Of a stretch of 64,000 nucleotides of DNA, positions 62,402 to 64,000 are shown in pieces. The translations under genes and the position numbers were made by a program. Position 1 is the first letter of the stretch, and each line of letters starts with the position of its first letter. The stretch is from positions 5,769,815 to 5,833,814 of the forward strand of contig NC_020054.1 in the NCBI RefSeq assembly GCF_000331105.1. Direction: 5' to 3'. This DNA is from Fibrella aestuarina BUZ 2 (lineage in GTDB: Bacteria > Bacteroidota > Bacteroidia > Cytophagales > Spirosomataceae). The notes beneath the pieces were generated by a model. That model did not search any database, was not told where the DNA came from, and saw nothing but the letters and a program-made list of their open reading frames with translations.

Positions 62402-63210
62402 TCAATGCCGCCCTGCGCTTCCCCCGCCTGTTTGCCGACGGCGCTGGTGAACTGAACGTAACCCTGACGCTGGCGACGGGTAGCCTCACGGCGCTGGTGG
62501 GTCCGTCGGGGTCGGGTAAAACCACGCTGCTGCGCCTGCTGGCGGGCCTCGACGTACCCAGCGAAGGGCGTATCGTGGTCGACGGGCAGGTCTGGCTCGA
62601 TACCCAACGTGGTATCAACCAGCGCCCGCAGCAACGCTCCGTGGGATACATTTTTCAGGATGCGGCCCTGTTTCCCAATCTCACAGTGCGCGAGAATATT
62701 CTGTTTGTCACGCCCAGGGGCGAACGTACCCGCGCTGACGACTTAATTGAGGCGACCGGCCTGACCCCCTTTGTCGATCAGAAACCAGCGAAGCTGTCGG
62801 GTGGGCAACAGAAACGGGTGGCGCTGGCGCGGGCGCTGGTGCGGCGGCCTCAACTGCTGCTACTCGATGAACCTTTTGCGGCGCTGGATACCCCCGCCGC
62901 CGACCAACTCCGGCAGGTAGTACTCGATCTGCACCGCGCCTGGGGCACCACCACCCTGCTGGTCAGTCACCACCGGGTCGACGTGGCCGCGCTGGCCGAG
63001 CGGGTCATTTCCCTCCATCAGGGCCAGATCCAGGCCGACCAGCCAACGTACCCAGCCGACAAACCAGCCGGTCGGATCAGTCGTATCTGGTTCGATGAGG
63101 CCGCGCAGGTGTGGGTGGTCGATACCGACACGTTCCAGGTACGTTCCGCCGATGCCCGGTGGGGACAGCGGCGCGTTGGCGACCGCATCGAGGTTTCCTG
63201 GCTGAACTAA
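62398..63210 (+). CDS. modC: Molybdate ABC transporter ATP-binding protein
   Basis: 270 residues from the ATG at 62398, which overlaps the modB stop. Walker A is GPSGSGKTT, the signature LSGGQQKR, Walker B LLLLDEPFAAL, and the switch His lies in LLVSHHRVD. The C-terminal part after residue 215 is short, without a full TOBE (molybdate-sensing) domain, so it is a reduced form of ModC. It drives molybdate import through ModB. Confidence 0.92.
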   Translation: MINAALRFPRLFADGAGELNVTLTLATGSLTALVGPSGSGKTTLLRLLAGLDVPSEGRIVVDGQVWLDTQRGINQRPQQRSVGYIFQDAALFPNLTVRENILFVTPRGERTRADDLIEATGLTPFVDQKPAKLSGGQQKRVALARALVRRPQLLLLDEPFAALDTPAADQLRQVVLDLHRAWGTTTLLVSHHRVDVAALAERVISLHQGQIQADQPTYPADKPAGRISRIWFDEAAQVWVVDTDTFQVRSADARWGQRRVGDRIEVSWLN

Positions 63211-63218
63211 CCGCGTGC

Positions 63219-64000
63219 TCAGAGCGACGTAGTCAAGCCCGTTAGTCGTTCGCTGCCCAGCCACAGGTCGAGCGCCTTCTGCTGATCATAACTATCGGGC
63301 GATGAGGGGATAGCTTTCGCCCCATCGTAGTAGCCGCCCGAGGTGGTCACGCTGTCGATCAGGGCAACCGCCTGCCGCGCCGACTCGTCGGGCTGGGTGA
63401 CAAAGCCCGCCAACCGCCCAAAAACACGCAGAAAAGCGCGCAACAGTTTGTCGGTCAGCTTACCCGACCGGCCAAAATTGGTGGCGGGCATAAACCCCGG
63501 ATTGAACGCATTGACCAGCGTTTCGGGCGTGGCGGCCCTCGCTTTCAGCCGCCGATCGAGTTCGTAGGTGAACAGCACGTTGCAGAGCTTCGAGGTCGTG
63601 TAGAACGACTGCTGCTGCCGTCCCGGCTTCAGGCTGGGGTCGGGCGTGGGGTGGGCCATGTCGTCGACGGACCTGAACCGTGGTTTTTCAAACGGCGCGT
63701 TTACGGTTGGGTCGTGCAGGGCGCTCGATACCACCACGATGCGTTCGATCGGAAACTTGTCGAGCAGCAGGTTGGTGAGCAGAAAATGGCCGAGGTGATT
63801 CACGCCAAACGTTTCTTCGATCCCGTCTTTGGTGTACCGGAAGGGTCCGTCGTAGGTAAGACCGGCGTTACAGATCAGGCCATACACGGGTTCGTCGGCG
63901 GGTAGCTGCGCCACAAACCGCCGGATGCTGGCAAAATCGGCGAGGTCCAGCTCACGGATAAGATGCGGTTTCTCCCGATCGAGCGGGGCGAAGGTGCGCA
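63219..64000 (-). CDS. SDR-family dehydrogenase, protochlorophyllide reductase/retinol dehydrogenase-like (5' truncated)
   Basis: The frame is open to the end of the window, so the first part of the Rossmann fold lies outside; about 260 residues are seen. Visible motifs are LDLADFASIRRF, LICNAGLTYDGPF, GVNHLGHFLLTNLLL, VVVSSALHD and the YTTSKLCN catalytic pair. The C-terminal region and long loop after the Ser are of the RDH/POR-like group of SDRs. The substrate is unknown. It is convergent with modC, only 8 bp apart. Confidence 0.85.
   Translation of the reverse strand, partial: RTFAPLDREKPHLIRELDLADFASIRRFVAQLPADEPVYGLICNAGLTYDGPFRYTKDGIEETFGVNHLGHFLLTNLLLDKFPIERIVVVSSALHDPTVNAPFEKPRFRSVDDMAHPTPDPSLKPGRQQQSFYTTSKLCNVLFTYELDRRLKARAATPETLVNAFNPGFMPATNFGRSGKLTDKLLRAFLRVFGRLAGFVTQPDESARQAVALIDSVTTSGGYYDGAKAIPSSPDSYDQQKALDLWLGSERLTGLTTSL

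Overview
The window looks like chromosome of a GC-rich member of the Bacteroidota, order Cytophagales, close to Spirosoma/Fibrella/Rudanella-type bacteria. The reasons are SusC/SusD-type outer-membrane pairs, Bacteroidota-style promoters (TTTG and TAnnTTTG boxes) in place of Shine-Dalgarno-led starts, many secreted glycoside hydrolases, two-component proteins without membrane segments, and OMP_b-brl-type TonB receptors. The taxonomic call is an inference from gene content. I saw no rRNA or tRNA genes, CRISPR array, intact insertion sequence or prophage.

Layout. 1-633: 3' part of a phytanoyl-CoA dioxygenase-like gene. 1035-7815: a compact polysaccharide-utilisation locus (SusC, SusD, DUF3823 lipoprotein, GH43 arabinanase-like). 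8112-14001: a Tat-exported SDR, a GH78 rhamnosidase, and an AraC regulator with a second SDR. 14239-18310: a three-subunit molybdenum hydroxylase of PaoABC/YagTSR type; the modABC molybdate transporter is at 60981-63210. 18469-22078: acyltransferase, DoxX-like membrane protein and two secreted unknowns. 22079-26482: a very large ThuA/sugar dehydrogenase/PKD/cytochrome c/CBM fusion, divergent from a Nudix-type (NrtR/AraR-like) regulator with a clear palindromic operator between them. 26526-29293: orphan antitoxin with toxin remnant, AraC regulator, NmrA-like reductase, cupin. 29563-33985: a GalU-like nucleotidyltransferase followed by an 1112-residue protein that joins an FKP-type GHMP sugar kinase to a UDP-sugar pyrophosphorylase-like domain. 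34218-35705: an AT-rich island with a CbrC-like gene and an orphan. 35984-40587: B1 metallo-beta-lactamase, methyltransferase, then a probable zinc-stress operon (MerC, CobW GTPase, FAD oxidoreductase) behind two copies of a 15-bp palindrome. 40724-48639: GH95 fucosidase, GtaA-like glutaminase, AhpD-like enzyme, LLM flavin enzyme, esterase. 49219-54113: a multi-PAS/GAF histidine kinase and a receiver-kinase partner. 54165-59770: TonB receptor and an ECF sigma/anti-sigma/DUF4097 operon. 59880-60769: a RES-Xre toxin-antitoxin pair with a readable promoter and operator repeats. 63219-64000: 5'-truncated SDR.

How it fits together: the window is dominated by plant or algal glycan use (arabinan, rhamnose- and fucose-containing polymers), nucleotide-sugar salvage, molybdenum and zinc homeostasis, and signalling.

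The strongest signal that genes do not explain is the octamer GGTACGTT/AACGTACC. I counted 42 exact copies by eye, against about two expected in random sequence. They occur in genes and spacers on both strands, and as matched pairs inside two palindromes. Other non-coding structure includes two members of a roughly 92-96 bp palindromic element family, a further palindrome between the two nucleotide-sugar genes, and an inverted array of GTCATT units. All positions and counts were read by hand.
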